64,000 bases of DNA, from NCBI RefSeq assembly GCF_013167895.1, contig NZ_BLWC01000001.1, forward strand, positions 992,001-1,056,000, written 5' to 3'. This DNA comes from Streptomyces fulvorobeus. Lineage in GTDB: Bacteria > Actinomycetota > Actinomycetes > Streptomycetales > Streptomycetaceae. Shown here piece by piece: positions 25,254 through 34,136 of this stretch. The position numbers and the translations under genes are program-made. Position 1 is the first letter of the stretch, and each line of letters starts with the position of its first letter. The notes below the pieces were generated by a model. It was not told the DNA's origin. It worked only from the letters and a program-made list of their open reading frames with translations, and did not search any database.

Positions 25254-25286
25254 TGACCAATCCGCAGCCCGACCGGCACCGAATCA
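25254..25286 (+). promoter_or_regulatory. ECF sigma promoter, copy 2 (upstream of oxidoreductase)
   Basis: TGACCAATCCG (25254-25264), 15 bp, CGAATCA (25280-25286), identical in both elements and spacing to the sigma gene's own promoter. The -10 element reaches the ATG at 25286, so transcription would begin near the GTG at 25292. Confidence 0.75.
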
Positions 25287-25291
25287 TGGGT

Positions 25292-26923
25292 GTGAAAGCA
25301 GATCAGAACGATTCGCAGCCGCACAGGGGCTCCCTGTCCCGGCGATCCCGTTGGGCACGCGCCTTCCTCGCCGCGCTCAGCGGTCTGATCGCGGGGTTCT
25401 GCGCCCTGTGCGTCGCCGAGCTGGTCGCGGCAGTCGTACGTCCCGAGGCCGGTCCGGTCACGGCGGTGGGCGGTGCGGTCATCGACCGCACTCCCGCGGC
25501 GGTGAAGGATTTCGCCATCCGGAACTTCGGCACCGCCGACAAGCTGGTGCTCCAGCTCGGCATCCTCACACTCCTGGCGGTCTTCGCCATGGCGGTGGGG
25601 GTGCTGGCACTGCGGCACCGGCGGCTCGGTGCGGCGGCCGTCCTGATCTTCGGCGTGGTCGGGGCAGTAGCGGCGATCGGGCGGCCCGAGGGCCGGCCGG
25701 GCGACGCCCTGCCTTCGGTGGTGGGTGCCCTGGTGGCCGCAGGAGTGCTGTACCTCCTGGTCGGACGGCTCGCCCCGAGGACCCTTCCGCCTCCCGCGGC
25801 TGGGGAGACGGAGGTCCGGGCGGACCAGGGCACCTTCGACCGTCGTTCGTTCGTCATCGCGGCGACCGTCGCGGCGGCCGCATCGGCGGGTGCCGGTTAC
25901 GCGGGGCGCCGGGTCACCGCGTCCCAGCAGGCCGGTGCGTCCGCCTCACGCGGTGCGATCACCCTTCCGGCCCCCGCCTCGGCGGCGCCCCCCGTGCCTC
26001 GCGGCGTGGATCTGGGCATCCGCGGGCTGAGCTCGTTCGTCACCCCGAACAAGAGCTTCTACCGCGTGGACACCGCCCTGGTCGTCCCCCGTGTCGACGC
26101 CGGACGCTGGAGCCTTCGTATCCACGGCAAGGGAGTGACACGCCCCCTCACGGTGGACTACCAGGAGCTGCTCCAGCGGGAGCTGATCGAGCGTGACATC
26201 ACGCTGACCTGCGTATCCAACGAGGTCGGCGGCCCGTACGTCGGCACCGCCCGCTGGATCGGCGTACCCCTGGCCGATCTGCTGCGCGAGGCCGGGGTGA
26301 AGCCGCCGTCGAAGGGCGGAAAGGCCGATCAGCTCGTGGCCAGGTCCGTCGACGGCATGACGATCGGCACACCCGTCGAGGACGTCATGGACGGCCGCGA
26401 CGCGATGCTCGCCCTCGGGATGAACGGCGAACCGCTCCCCTTCCGCCACGGTTTCCCCGTCCGCATGCTCGTCCCCGGCCTGTACGGCTATGTGTCCGCC
26501 TGCAAATGGATCAAGGACATCGAGCTGACGACCTTCGACGAGTACGACGCCTACTGGGTCAAGCGCAGCTGGTCGCGTGAGGCTCCCATCAAGACCCAGT
26601 CGCGCATCGACACCCCGCGCCCGTTCGCCTCCCCCAAGGCGGGCACGGTGCCGGTCGCCGGAGTCGCCTGGGCCCAGCAGCGGGGCATCGCCCGGGTGGA
26701 GGTCCGGGTCGACGGCGGGGAGTGGCAGACCGCCCGGCTGGCCGCGGAGGACAGCAGGGACACCTGGCGCCAGTGGGTGTGGGAGTGGCCCGCCACGACC
26801 GGCAGCCACACCCTCGAAGTCCGCGCGACGGACCGTACGGGTGCCACTCAGACGGACAAGCGCGTCGGCACCGTCCCCAACGGTGCGACCGGCTGGCATT
26901 CGGTGGTGGTCAACGTGCCCTGA
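25292..26923 (+). CDS. Membrane-anchored molybdopterin-dependent oxidoreductase (sulfite oxidase/SUOX family)
   Basis: About 543 residues. Four N-terminal membrane helices (to about residue 165) precede a twin-Arg-like stretch (FDRRSFVIAATVAAAASAG) and a sulfite oxidase-type molybdopterin domain. The cofactor Cys is in DITLTCVSNEVGGPYVGTARW, with RHGFPVRMLVPGLYGY and a C-terminal Mo-cofactor dimerisation domain (VAGVAWAQQRGIARVEVRVDGGEW). The active site should face outside the cytoplasm. The substrate is unknown. GTG 25292 was chosen since the ECF promoter would make a leaderless message starting there; ATG 25286 is two codons longer. A fasciclin lipoprotein follows. Confidence 0.88.
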   Translation: MKADQNDSQPHRGSLSRRSRWARAFLAALSGLIAGFCALCVAELVAAVVRPEAGPVTAVGGAVIDRTPAAVKDFAIRNFGTADKLVLQLGILTLLAVFAMAVGVLALRHRRLGAAAVLIFGVVGAVAAIGRPEGRPGDALPSVVGALVAAGVLYLLVGRLAPRTLPPPAAGETEVRADQGTFDRRSFVIAATVAAAASAGAGYAGRRVTASQQAGASASRGAITLPAPASAAPPVPRGVDLGIRGLSSFVTPNKSFYRVDTALVVPRVDAGRWSLRIHGKGVTRPLTVDYQELLQRELIERDITLTCVSNEVGGPYVGTARWIGVPLADLLREAGVKPPSKGGKADQLVARSVDGMTIGTPVEDVMDGRDAMLALGMNGEPLPFRHGFPVRMLVPGLYGYVSACKWIKDIELTTFDEYDAYWVKRSWSREAPIKTQSRIDTPRPFASPKAGTVPVAGVAWAQQRGIARVEVRVDGGEWQTARLAAEDSRDTWRQWVWEWPATTGSHTLEVRATDRTGATQTDKRVGTVPNGATGWHSVVVNVP

Positions 26924-27029
26924 GCAGTCCGGCCGATGAACTCGCCCACGTATTCCGCTCCATACCCCCACCCATGACGCACCGCACACGCCCTTTCCGG
27001 GCCGTCACCATCCGAAACAGGAGAACACC

Positions 27030-27674
27030 ATGAACACCCTTCGCTTCCGCCGCGCCGCCATCGCCGTGTCCGCCGCAGCCGTGCTGCCGCTCGCGCTGAC
27101 GGCCTGTTCGAGCGACACCAAGGACTCCGCATCGGGCTCCACCCCCTCGGCCGCTTCCTCCGAGCCCGCCGCGGCGCCGGAGAAGACGGCGGACATGGAC
27201 AAGCCGTTCGGTCCGGGCTGCGCGTCCGTGCCCGCGGACGGTGCGGGATCGTTCGACGGCATGGCCCAGGACCCGGTCGCCACGGCCGCGTCGAACAACC
27301 CGGACCTCTCCACGCTGGTCACCGCCGTCAAGCAGGCCGGTCTGGTCGACACGCTGAACAACGCCGAGAACATCACGGTGTTCGCGCCGACCAACGACGC
27401 CTTCGCCAAGGTCCCGAAGGCCGACCTCGACGCGCTGCTGGCTGACAAGGCCGCGCTCACCAAGGTCCTCACCTACCACGTGGTGGGCGAGAAGCTGACG
27501 CCGCAGCAGCTGGAGAAGGGCTCCTTCGACACCCTGGCGAAGAGCAAGCTCACCACCGCCGGTTCGGGCGTGGACTACACCGTCAACGACGCCTCCAAGG
27601 TGGTCTGCGGCAACGTCCCGACGGCGAACGCCACGGTCTACATCGTCGACTCGGTCCTGATGCCCCCGAAGTAG
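27030..27674 (+). CDS. Fasciclin-domain lipoprotein (MPT83/MPT70-like)
   Basis: 214 residues. A signal peptide with lipobox LTAC (Cys near 27) is followed by a Ser/Ala-rich linker and one FAS1 domain (about 75-213: LSTLVTAVKQAGLVDTL, ITVFAPTNDAFAKVP, LTYHVVGEKLTPQQL, ATVYIVDSVLMPPK). It is predicted to be anchored on the outer face of the membrane and to act in adhesion or partner binding. AGGAG precedes the ATG. No copy of the ECF promoter was found in the 106-bp gap, so it is probably cotranscribed with the oxidoreductase. Mycobacterial SigK controls homologous fasciclin antigens. Confidence 0.92.
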   Translation: MNTLRFRRAAIAVSAAAVLPLALTACSSDTKDSASGSTPSAASSEPAAAPEKTADMDKPFGPGCASVPADGAGSFDGMAQDPVATAASNNPDLSTLVTAVKQAGLVDTLNNAENITVFAPTNDAFAKVPKADLDALLADKAALTKVLTYHVVGEKLTPQQLEKGSFDTLAKSKLTTAGSGVDYTVNDASKVVCGNVPTANATVYIVDSVLMPPK

Positions 27675-27986
27675 CCGGCACGCCACCCGGCGTACAGCAG
27701 GACGGGACCGGAACCGGCCCGCGCGATTCGCTCGCGCGGGCCGGTTCCGTCTGTCGGCAACAGCCGGGTGAGCCGGTCCACCGGTCCCAGACCCCGGGCC
27801 CCGGGCCGAATGTGTGCTGACGAGCGAGGAGCCGTGCGATCTCGCGTCGGCCCGCCACTTCCCAAAATTCACTCGCCGGAAAACTACACATAAGGGGCAT
27901 ATAAGCGCAGAATGGCCATGATAGGTGCCCACCGCGTGCACTCATCCGAAGCGGTCGGGCCTGCGGAACCGAAGGAGACGAATCCC
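27675..27986 (+). other. Intergenic region before the SPW-repeat gene
   Basis: 312 bp. It starts with a strong terminator (27710-27748). The AT-rich stretch 27850-27915 probably carries the promoter of the next gene; I see no clear regulatory repeat in it. An open frame from 27912 continues into the SPW gene but lacks a ribosome site. Confidence 0.5.
27710..27748 (+). terminator. Strong hairpin terminator after the fasciclin gene
   Basis: Perfect 17-bp stem, arms 27710-27726 and 27732-27748 (GGAACCGGCCCGCGCGA and its complement), with a 5-nt loop. Confidence 0.85.
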
Positions 27987-28424
27987 ATGAGCAACGTCTC
28001 GCACCCCCGGAGTGACATAGGCGCTCACCCCGATGTGTCAGAAATGTCAGCACGGTACGACCGCGTACTCGGCGGCCGTGACGTAGCTCTCGTGGACGCA
28101 CCGGTACTCCTGGTCGGGCTGTACTGCGCCGTCTCGCCGTGGGTGCTCCACTTCACGGCGAGTCAGCCCTCGCTGGCGACGCACAACCTCATCCTCGGCA
28201 TCGCGATCGCGGTGCTGGCACTCGGGTTCACCGTGATGCCGGAGCGGATGTACGGACTGAGCTGGGCGATCTGCGCCATCGGCGCCTGGCTCATCGTGTC
28301 GACGTGGATCGTGGGCACCAGCCCGGACGCCGGAGTCGTCCTCAACAACATCATCGTGGGAGCACTGACCTTCCTGCTGGGGCTGGTCTGCGCGGGCGCG
28401 GTGATGAAGAGCAAGAAGACCTGA
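27987..28424 (+). CDS. SPW-repeat small membrane protein
   Basis: 145 residues with four hydrophobic helices and an SPW motif (VSPWVLHF) in the first repeat and SWAICAIGAWLIVS in the second, typical of the SPW-repeat family. The N-terminal about 45 residues are hydrophilic (HPRSDIGAHPDVSEMSARYDR). ATG 27987 is preceded by AAGGAG with good spacing. Function is unknown. It converges on the helicase gene. Confidence 0.8.
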   Translation: MSNVSHPRSDIGAHPDVSEMSARYDRVLGGRDVALVDAPVLLVGLYCAVSPWVLHFTASQPSLATHNLILGIAIAVLALGFTVMPERMYGLSWAICAIGAWLIVSTWIVGTSPDAGVVLNNIIVGALTFLLGLVCAGAVMKSKKT

Positions 28425-28605
28425 GGCAGGACCGACAGGCCACCGCGGCCGCGGACGGCACGGACGTGTCCACCCACGGCCGCAGGCGCACTCGTCAGGC
28501 GTAGAACTGCACGGCGAAGCGCCCACGCACCCCAGCGGCCCGGCACCGCACGACTGCCGGACCGCGCATACCGGACCTGTATCCCATGAGGGCCGGAGCT
28601 TCGGC

Positions 28606-31440
28606 TCACCCCACCGAGCTGTACGCCACCACGCCCCGCCGCACCGCGTCGACCGCCTTGTGCGCGTTCTTCGCCACGGACCCGCCCGCTCCCTCGCGCG
28701 GCGCGGCGGCCGCGATCTGCCCCAGCACGTCGATCACCTGCTTGCACCACCGCACGAAGTCCCCGGCGGGCATCTCCGCCTCGCGCAGCACCTCGTCCAG
28801 CGTCCGCCCCGAGGCCCACATGTGGACCGCCCAGGCGAAACCGAGATCGGGCTCGCGCTGTCCGACCCCCTCCGCCTGATTGATCCTGAACTCCTCCTCC
28901 AAGGCGTCGAGTCGGCCCCAGATCCGCACCATCTCGCCCATCGCCGTCTTCACCGGGCCGCTCGGCAGCTTCGGCGCCACCGGGTCGTCCGCCTGCCGCG
29001 CCTCGTACACCAGCGCCGAGACGCACGCCGCGAGTTCGGACGGGTTCAGCCCTTCCCAGACGCCTTCCCGCAGGCATTCGCTGGCGAGCAGGTCGAGCTC
29101 ACCGTAGAGGCGGGACAGCCGCCGGCCGTTCGACGTGACCTCGTTGTCGCGCAGATAGTCCAGCTCGGTGAGGAGCGCCACGATGCGGTCGAAAGTCCGG
29201 GAGATGGTGTTCGTACGCCCGGCGATCCGGCTCTCCAGCTGCTTCGTGTCACGCTGCAGCCGGTGGTACCGCTCCGCCCACCGCGCGTGGTCCTCGCGCT
29301 CGTCGCACCCGTGGCAGGGGTGCGCGCGCAGAGCCGTCCGCAGACGCGAGATCTCGCGGTCGTCGGCCGCCGCCGCCCGCTCCCTGCGGTGCCGCTCCGG
29401 CACCAGGTGCCCGGCCTTCGTCCGCAGCGCGGACGCCAGATCGCGGCGCGACTGGGGCGAGCGCGCGTTGAACGACTTCGGCACCCGCATCCGGTCCAGC
29501 GCCTCCACCGGCACCGGGAAGTCGATCGAGGCGAGCCGCTTGACCTGCCGCTCGGCGGTGAGCACCAGCGGCCTGGGCCCCTCGGCGTACTCCATGCCGC
29601 GGTGCCCGTTGGCCCGCCCGGCGGGCACCCCCGGGTCGAGGACGAGCGCCAGCCCGGCGAACTTGCCGGTCGGTACGTGGATGACGTCACCCGGCTTCAG
29701 CCTCTCCAGGGACGCCGCCGCCGCGACCCGGCGCTGCGCCGCTCCCTGCTTGGCGAGCTCCGTCTCGCGGTCCTTGAGGTCGCGCCGCATCCGCGCGTAC
29801 TCCTCGAAGTCACCGAGGTGGCAGGTCATGCCCTCGCGGTAACCCGCCAGCCCCTCCTCGTTGCGCTGGACCTGCTTGGAGATCCCGACGACCGACCGGT
29901 CGGCCTGGAACTGCGCGAACGAGGTCTCCAGCAGCTCGCGCGAGCGGTGCCGCCCGAACTGGTGCACGAGGTTCACGGCCATGTTGTACGAGGGGCGGAA
30001 GCTGGACCGGAGCGGGTACGTGCGTGTGCCCGCGAGCCCGGCCAGACCGGTCGGGTCCATGCCCCGCTGCCACAGCACCACGGCGTGGCCCTCGACGTCG
30101 ATCCCGCGGCGACCGGCACGACCGGTGAGCTGCGTGTACTCACCGGGGGTGATATCGGCGTGCTGCTCGCCGTTCCACTTGACCAGCTTCTCCAGGACCA
30201 CGGACCGCGCCGGCATGTTGATGCCCAGTGCCAGCGTCTCCGTCGCGAAGACCGCCTTGACGAGACCGCGGACGAAGAGCTCCTCGACGACCTCCTTGAA
30301 GGTCGGCAGCATGCCCGCGTGGTGCGCGGCGATACCCCGCTCCAACCCTTCGAGCCATTCGTAGTAGCCGAGGACGTGCAGATCCTCACCCGGGATGGCG
30401 GCGGTCCGCTCCTCGACGATCTCCCGCACCTGCCGGCGCTTGTCCTCGTCGTTCAGCCGGAGCCCGGCCTGCAGACACTGCTGGACCGCGGCCTGGCAGC
30501 CCGCCCGGCTGAAGATGAAGGTGATGGCCGGCAGCAGCCCCTCGTGGTCCAGCCGGTCGATGACCTCGGGCCTCGAAGGGGTCCAGATCCGGCTGCGCTG
30601 GCGCCGCTCGCGCTCGCGGTCCGCCTCGCGCACCATCTTGCCGCGGCGCCGGTCGCGCGGGTTGTGACCGACCTGGTTCTCCATGCGGGCGAGCCGCACG
30701 AGATCCGGGTTGACCTCACGGCGTCCCGTGCCCCGGCCCCCGTGATCGGTCTCCTCCTCGAAGAGGTCGTACATCCGGCGCCCGGCCAGCACGTGCTGCC
30801 AGAGCGGCACGGGGCGGTGCTCGGAGACGATCACCTCGGTGTCGCCGCGGACGGTGCCCAGCCAGTCACCGAACTCCTCGGCGTTGGACACCGTCGCCGA
30901 CAGGGACACCAGGGTCACGGACTCCGGCAGGTGGATGATCACTTCCTCCCACACCGCGCCCCGGAAGCGGTCGGAGAGGTAGTGCACCTCGTCCATCACC
31001 ACGTAACCGAGGCCGGTCAGGGACTGTGAGCCCGCGTACAGCATGTTCCGCAGGACCTCGGTGGTCATGACGACCACCGGTGCCTCGGGATTGACACTGT
31101 TGTCGCCGGTCAGCAGACCGACCTTGTCCGCGCCGTGACGCCGGGCCAGGTCGGCGAACTTCTGGTTGGACAGCGCCTTGATCGGGGTGGTGTAGAAGCA
31201 CTTGCGGCCCTGCTGGAGCGCGAGGTGCACGGCGAACTCGCCCACGATCGTCTTGCCCGAGCCGGTGGGCGCGGCCACCAGCACGCCCTTGCCCGCCTCC
31301 AGGGCCTCGCACGCCTCGACCTGATAGGGGTCGAGACCGAATTCGTACAACTCGCGGAAGGGCCCGAGGGCGGTGGCCCGCTCGGCCGCACGGACGCGGG
31401 AAGCCTGGTATCGCTCAGCTGGTGAGAGGTCCTCTGTCAT
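28606..31440 (-). CDS. helY: Ski2-like DEAD/DEVH-box RNA helicase (HelY type)
   Basis: 944-residue superfamily 2 helicase. Motifs: Walker A AAPTGSGKT, MTTEVLRNMLY, DEVH (VMDEVHYLSDRFRG), SAT (LVSLSATVSN), and the C-terminal ALGINMPARSVVLEKL and QLTGRAGRRGID. A long C-terminal region of the Ski2/Mtr4 type (about 560-944) carries a CxxC-like segment (HPCHGCDEREDH). It is probably RNA-directed, in turnover or rRNA processing. It is the last gene of the pafB-to-helY block, after tatC and a diacylglycerol kinase, an arrangement widely conserved in actinobacteria as I recall. Confidence 0.93.
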   Translation of the reverse strand: MTEDLSPAERYQASRVRAAERATALGPFRELYEFGLDPYQVEACEALEAGKGVLVAAPTGSGKTIVGEFAVHLALQQGRKCFYTTPIKALSNQKFADLARRHGADKVGLLTGDNSVNPEAPVVVMTTEVLRNMLYAGSQSLTGLGYVVMDEVHYLSDRFRGAVWEEVIIHLPESVTLVSLSATVSNAEEFGDWLGTVRGDTEVIVSEHRPVPLWQHVLAGRRMYDLFEEETDHGGRGTGRREVNPDLVRLARMENQVGHNPRDRRRGKMVREADRERERRQRSRIWTPSRPEVIDRLDHEGLLPAITFIFSRAGCQAAVQQCLQAGLRLNDEDKRRQVREIVEERTAAIPGEDLHVLGYYEWLEGLERGIAAHHAGMLPTFKEVVEELFVRGLVKAVFATETLALGINMPARSVVLEKLVKWNGEQHADITPGEYTQLTGRAGRRGIDVEGHAVVLWQRGMDPTGLAGLAGTRTYPLRSSFRPSYNMAVNLVHQFGRHRSRELLETSFAQFQADRSVVGISKQVQRNEEGLAGYREGMTCHLGDFEEYARMRRDLKDRETELAKQGAAQRRVAAAASLERLKPGDVIHVPTGKFAGLALVLDPGVPAGRANGHRGMEYAEGPRPLVLTAERQVKRLASIDFPVPVEALDRMRVPKSFNARSPQSRRDLASALRTKAGHLVPERHRRERAAAADDREISRLRTALRAHPCHGCDEREDHARWAERYHRLQRDTKQLESRIAGRTNTISRTFDRIVALLTELDYLRDNEVTSNGRRLSRLYGELDLLASECLREGVWEGLNPSELAACVSALVYEARQADDPVAPKLPSGPVKTAMGEMVRIWGRLDALEEEFRINQAEGVGQREPDLGFAWAVHMWASGRTLDEVLREAEMPAGDFVRWCKQVIDVLGQIAAAAPREGAGGSVAKNAHKAVDAVRRGVVAYSSVG

Positions 31441-31483
31441 CTTGATACGAGCCTACCCGCCGCCTCTGACAGTCAGGCGATCT

Positions 31484-32377
31484 TTACTTTCCCGGGCAGA
31501 GGACCCTCACCGCGCCCGGCACGCTGGTGGCCGTGAGGGGCAGCGCACCCAGTGGCTCCCCGTCCGCGTAGGCGGTGACACCCGGCGCCGCCAGCTCGAT
31601 GGAGGAGACCCGGTGCACGGTGACCTTGGGATGCCCCAGGTGCATACCCCTGTACACCTGGGGGAACACCTTCAGCAGCGTCGCCCGGCCGCAGTCGCCC
31701 ACCACGGTCACGTCGAACAGCCCGTCGTCCATGACCGCGTCCGCACAGATCCGCATGCCACCGCCGTACGAGGGCCCGTTGCCCACCGCGATCAGCGTCG
31801 CCTCGACCTCCCGGACGGCGCCACCGTCGAGCCGGATGCGGTACGGGATCGGCTTGAACGCCGCCAGCTCGGCGAGGATCGCCAGGTCGTACTTGAAGCG
31901 CCCGCCCCGGACCATGCGGTTGCCCCGGTCGTTCACCCGTGAGTCGAAGCCGGAGGCGAGGACCGAGCCGAACCACCGCCCGCCGGCCCGCCCGAGGTCG
32001 ATGTCCCGGATACGGCCCTCCTTGAGGGCCCGGGCGGCCAGCCGGCCGGCGGCGGCCGGGTCCCGAACCGGAAGGCCGAGCGCGCGGGCGAAGTCGTTGC
32101 CGGTACCGACGGCGACGACGCCGAGCGGGGTCGTGGTCCCGGCGACGGCCTGAAGGGCGAGGGAGGCCATCCCGTCCCCGCCCACGGCTATCACCGCCCC
32201 GGTCCCGGCACACACGGCCGCGCGGACCCGGAGCAGCGCATCATCCGCGTCCGCTCCAAGGACGGTGCGCACCGAGAACCCGGCGTCCCGCAACGCCGAA
32301 GCGGCCGGCTGCGCGGCGTGCGCGCCCCGGCCGCGTCCTGCGGTGGGATTGACGAAAAGGGTGATCTCGCTGGTCAC
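31484..32377 (-). CDS. Diacylglycerol/sphingosine kinase-family lipid kinase
   Basis: 297 residues. The N-terminal ATP-binding domain has LFVNPTAGRGRG and the GGDG motif (VIAVGGDGMASLAL) with GTGNDFARALG; the C-terminal beta-sandwich (YRIRLDGG ... VEATLIAVGNGPSYGGGM) is typical of DgkB/YegS enzymes. It probably phosphorylates diacylglycerol to recycle it to phosphatidate. GTG 32377 is the only sensible start. It lies 18 bp downstream of tatC on the same strand and is likely cotranscribed. Confidence 0.9.
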   Translation of the reverse strand: MTSEITLFVNPTAGRGRGAHAAQPAASALRDAGFSVRTVLGADADDALLRVRAAVCAGTGAVIAVGGDGMASLALQAVAGTTTPLGVVAVGTGNDFARALGLPVRDPAAAGRLAARALKEGRIRDIDLGRAGGRWFGSVLASGFDSRVNDRGNRMVRGGRFKYDLAILAELAAFKPIPYRIRLDGGAVREVEATLIAVGNGPSYGGGMRICADAVMDDGLFDVTVVGDCGRATLLKVFPQVYRGMHLGHPKVTVHRVSSIELAAPGVTAYADGEPLGALPLTATSVPGAVRVLCPGK

Positions 32378-32395
32378 CCGCCGGACCCTACAAGG

Positions 32396-33343
32396 TCAGG
32401 TGATGTCGTCGTAACCGTTGAGCCGGTGCGAGCGGGCGCCGTCCGGCGCCCCGGTCGCCTGCTCGGGCAAGGGGGCACGCGAGGCGGACACCACCTCGGG
32501 GGTGAGGTCCAGCCTCGACGCCTCGTCGTCGTCGAGCTCGGCGTCGGGGTTGTTGCGGCGTCTGCGGGCGTCGTTGAGGAGCGAGAAGCCGGTGGCCACG
32601 AAGTAGAGCACGGCCAGCGGTCCCGCGAGGAGCAGCATGGAGACCGGTTCACCACCGGGCGTGGCGATCGCCGCGAACCCGGTGAGGCCGATGATCATGC
32701 CCCGCCACCAGCCGAGCATCCGCTTGCCGGTGACGACGCCCGTCATGTTCAGCGCGATGAGGAAGAGCGGCAGTTCGAAGGCGAGACCGAAGACGATCAC
32801 CATGCGCGTGAGCAGATCCAGATAGCTGTCGAGCCCGATCTGGTTCTGCACGTCGCTGGGGGTGAACCCGAGCATGATCTCCGCCGTCTGCGGCAGGATC
32901 GAGTAGGCGAGGTATCCGCCAGCGAGGAACAACGGCGCTCCGAGGACCGCGAAGCCGTAGGCGTACCGCTTCTCGCCCTTGTGCAGACCCGGCGCCACGA
33001 ACGCCCACAGCTGGTAGAGCCAGACCGGGGCGGCCAGCAGCACACCCGACATCAGGGCGACCTTCAGCGCGTTGGTGAAGGGGCCCATCAGGGTGTCGGT
33101 CTTCAGCAGCGCGCAGGGATTCCCGTTCTTCGCGACGACGACAGCGCCTTCACAGCCCACCGAGCTGATGAGCGGGCGCAGCAGGAAGTCGTAGATGTCC
33201 TTCTGGAAGAAGGCGGCGACGATCGTCACCACGAGAATCGCCAGTACGGCCTTCAGCAGCCGGTTACGCAGCTCACGCAGGTGATCGAGGAGGGGCATGC
33301 GCCCCTCCTCGTCCTTCTCCTGCTTGCGGGCAGACTTGAGCAA
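32396..33343 (-). CDS. tatC: Sec-independent protein translocase TatC
   Basis: 315 residues with six membrane helices. It has the substrate-binding N-terminal signature MPLLDHLRELRNRLLKA and the conserved loop VWLYQLWAFVAPGLHKGEKRY, with AFELPLFLIAL and FAAIATPGGEPVSM further on; the Glu in FELP is the conserved signal-peptide contact. A charged C-terminal extension of about 60 residues is cytoplasmic. A TTG at 33343 is the first start; ATG at the MPLLDHL position is an alternative. It lies downstream of tatA in the same operon and builds the twin-arginine export pore receptor. Confidence 0.95.
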   Translation of the reverse strand: MLKSARKQEKDEEGRMPLLDHLRELRNRLLKAVLAILVVTIVAAFFQKDIYDFLLRPLISSVGCEGAVVVAKNGNPCALLKTDTLMGPFTNALKVALMSGVLLAAPVWLYQLWAFVAPGLHKGEKRYAYGFAVLGAPLFLAGGYLAYSILPQTAEIMLGFTPSDVQNQIGLDSYLDLLTRMVIVFGLAFELPLFLIALNMTGVVTGKRMLGWWRGMIIGLTGFAAIATPGGEPVSMLLLAGPLAVLYFVATGFSLLNDARRRRNNPDAELDDDEASRLDLTPEVVSASRAPLPEQATGAPDGARSHRLNGYDDIT

Positions 33344-33392
33344 CCCACTTCCCTCATCTCGTGCGGCAGCTGTCGGTGGAGCCTGCCGGCTG

Positions 33393-33695
33393 TCAGCCCT
33401 GGGTGGTGGGCTGGGTGGGCTTGACGTCGCTGACCGGGCGGGAGCTGCTGACGTCTCCGGGCGCCGCCTGGATGGTGCGTGCGGGGGTCGCCTGCGGAGT
33501 CTGGTCCGTGACGGTCTCGGTGGTGGGCGCCGCGGGCTCCGCGTCGTCCTTCTTCATCGCCTTGGCCTCGCTCTTGAGGATGCGGGCCGACTTGCCGAGC
33601 GAACGCGCCATGTCCGGAAGCTTCTTGGCACCGAAGAGAAGCAGGATGACAGCGATGATCAGAACGATCTCGAGGGGCTTCAGATTGCCGATCAT
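33393..33695 (-). CDS. tatA: Sec-independent protein translocase TatA
   Basis: 100 residues: one membrane helix (LEIVLIIAVILLLFGAKKLPDM), the FGAKKLP hinge and an amphipathic helix (ARSLGKSARILKSEAKAM), then a low-complexity tail. It forms the size-adaptable channel of the Tat system with TatC just downstream. ATG 33695 was chosen (MIGNLKPLE is the usual N-terminus), with AAGGAA upstream. The Tat system would export folded proteins such as cofactor-bearing oxidoreductases. Confidence 0.95.
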   Translation of the reverse strand: MIGNLKPLEIVLIIAVILLLFGAKKLPDMARSLGKSARILKSEAKAMKKDDAEPAAPTTETVTDQTPQATPARTIQAAPGDVSSSRPVSDVKPTQPTTQG

Positions 33696-33911
33696 GTGCG
33701 ACTTCCTTCTCACTGAGGCGGCTGGAGGGTGGGCTCGCTACCCGTTCGATCGGACACCGGCCCGATCCGTGCGCTGGCAGCGATCGTATCCCGCAGGGGT
33801 GAACAGGGGGCAATGCCCTTGCGTACTCCCGGTTGCGACCCTCACCTCCCTGCCTGGGCCGACACCTGCAGCGTACCCCTCGAACCCCCGGAACAGGAGG
33901 CCGCACACCTT

Positions 33912-34109
33912 CTATCGCAGGGTCTCACCGGCGGCGGCCAGGCCGGTCGCCGCCCGTTCGAGATCCTCCGCCGCCCTGTTGATCCGGTCGGTGGTGGCGG
34001 CGACCTGGCGGCCGAGCCGCTGGGCCTCCACGAAGACCTTGACGGCGAGAACGCCGAGTACGGCGGTCCCCAGGAATCCCAGGGCGATGGCGAGCATGGG
34101 CCAGAACAT
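33912..34109 (-). CDS. Small single-pass membrane protein
   Basis: 65 residues: one N-terminal helix (MLAIALGFLGTAVLGVLAVKVFV) followed by an amphipathic coiled segment (EAQRLGRQVAATTDRINRAAEDLERAATGL). No named family is known to me. It lies between the zinc-ribbon gene and tatA in the same direction. The helix-plus-coil layout resembles TatA/TatB or DUF948-type proteins, but without the FGxxKLP hinge. Confidence 0.75.
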   Translation of the reverse strand: MFWPMLAIALGFLGTAVLGVLAVKVFVEAQRLGRQVAATTDRINRAAEDLERAATGLAAAGETLR

Positions 34110-34136
34110 GCGGCGGTGCCTCGATGTCGTCGGGTG

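Noticed and set aside
25286-25291. ATG at 25286 as the oxidoreductase start
   Set aside because: It is occupied by the -10 element of the duplicated ECF promoter, so it would not be in the transcript; kept only as an alternative.
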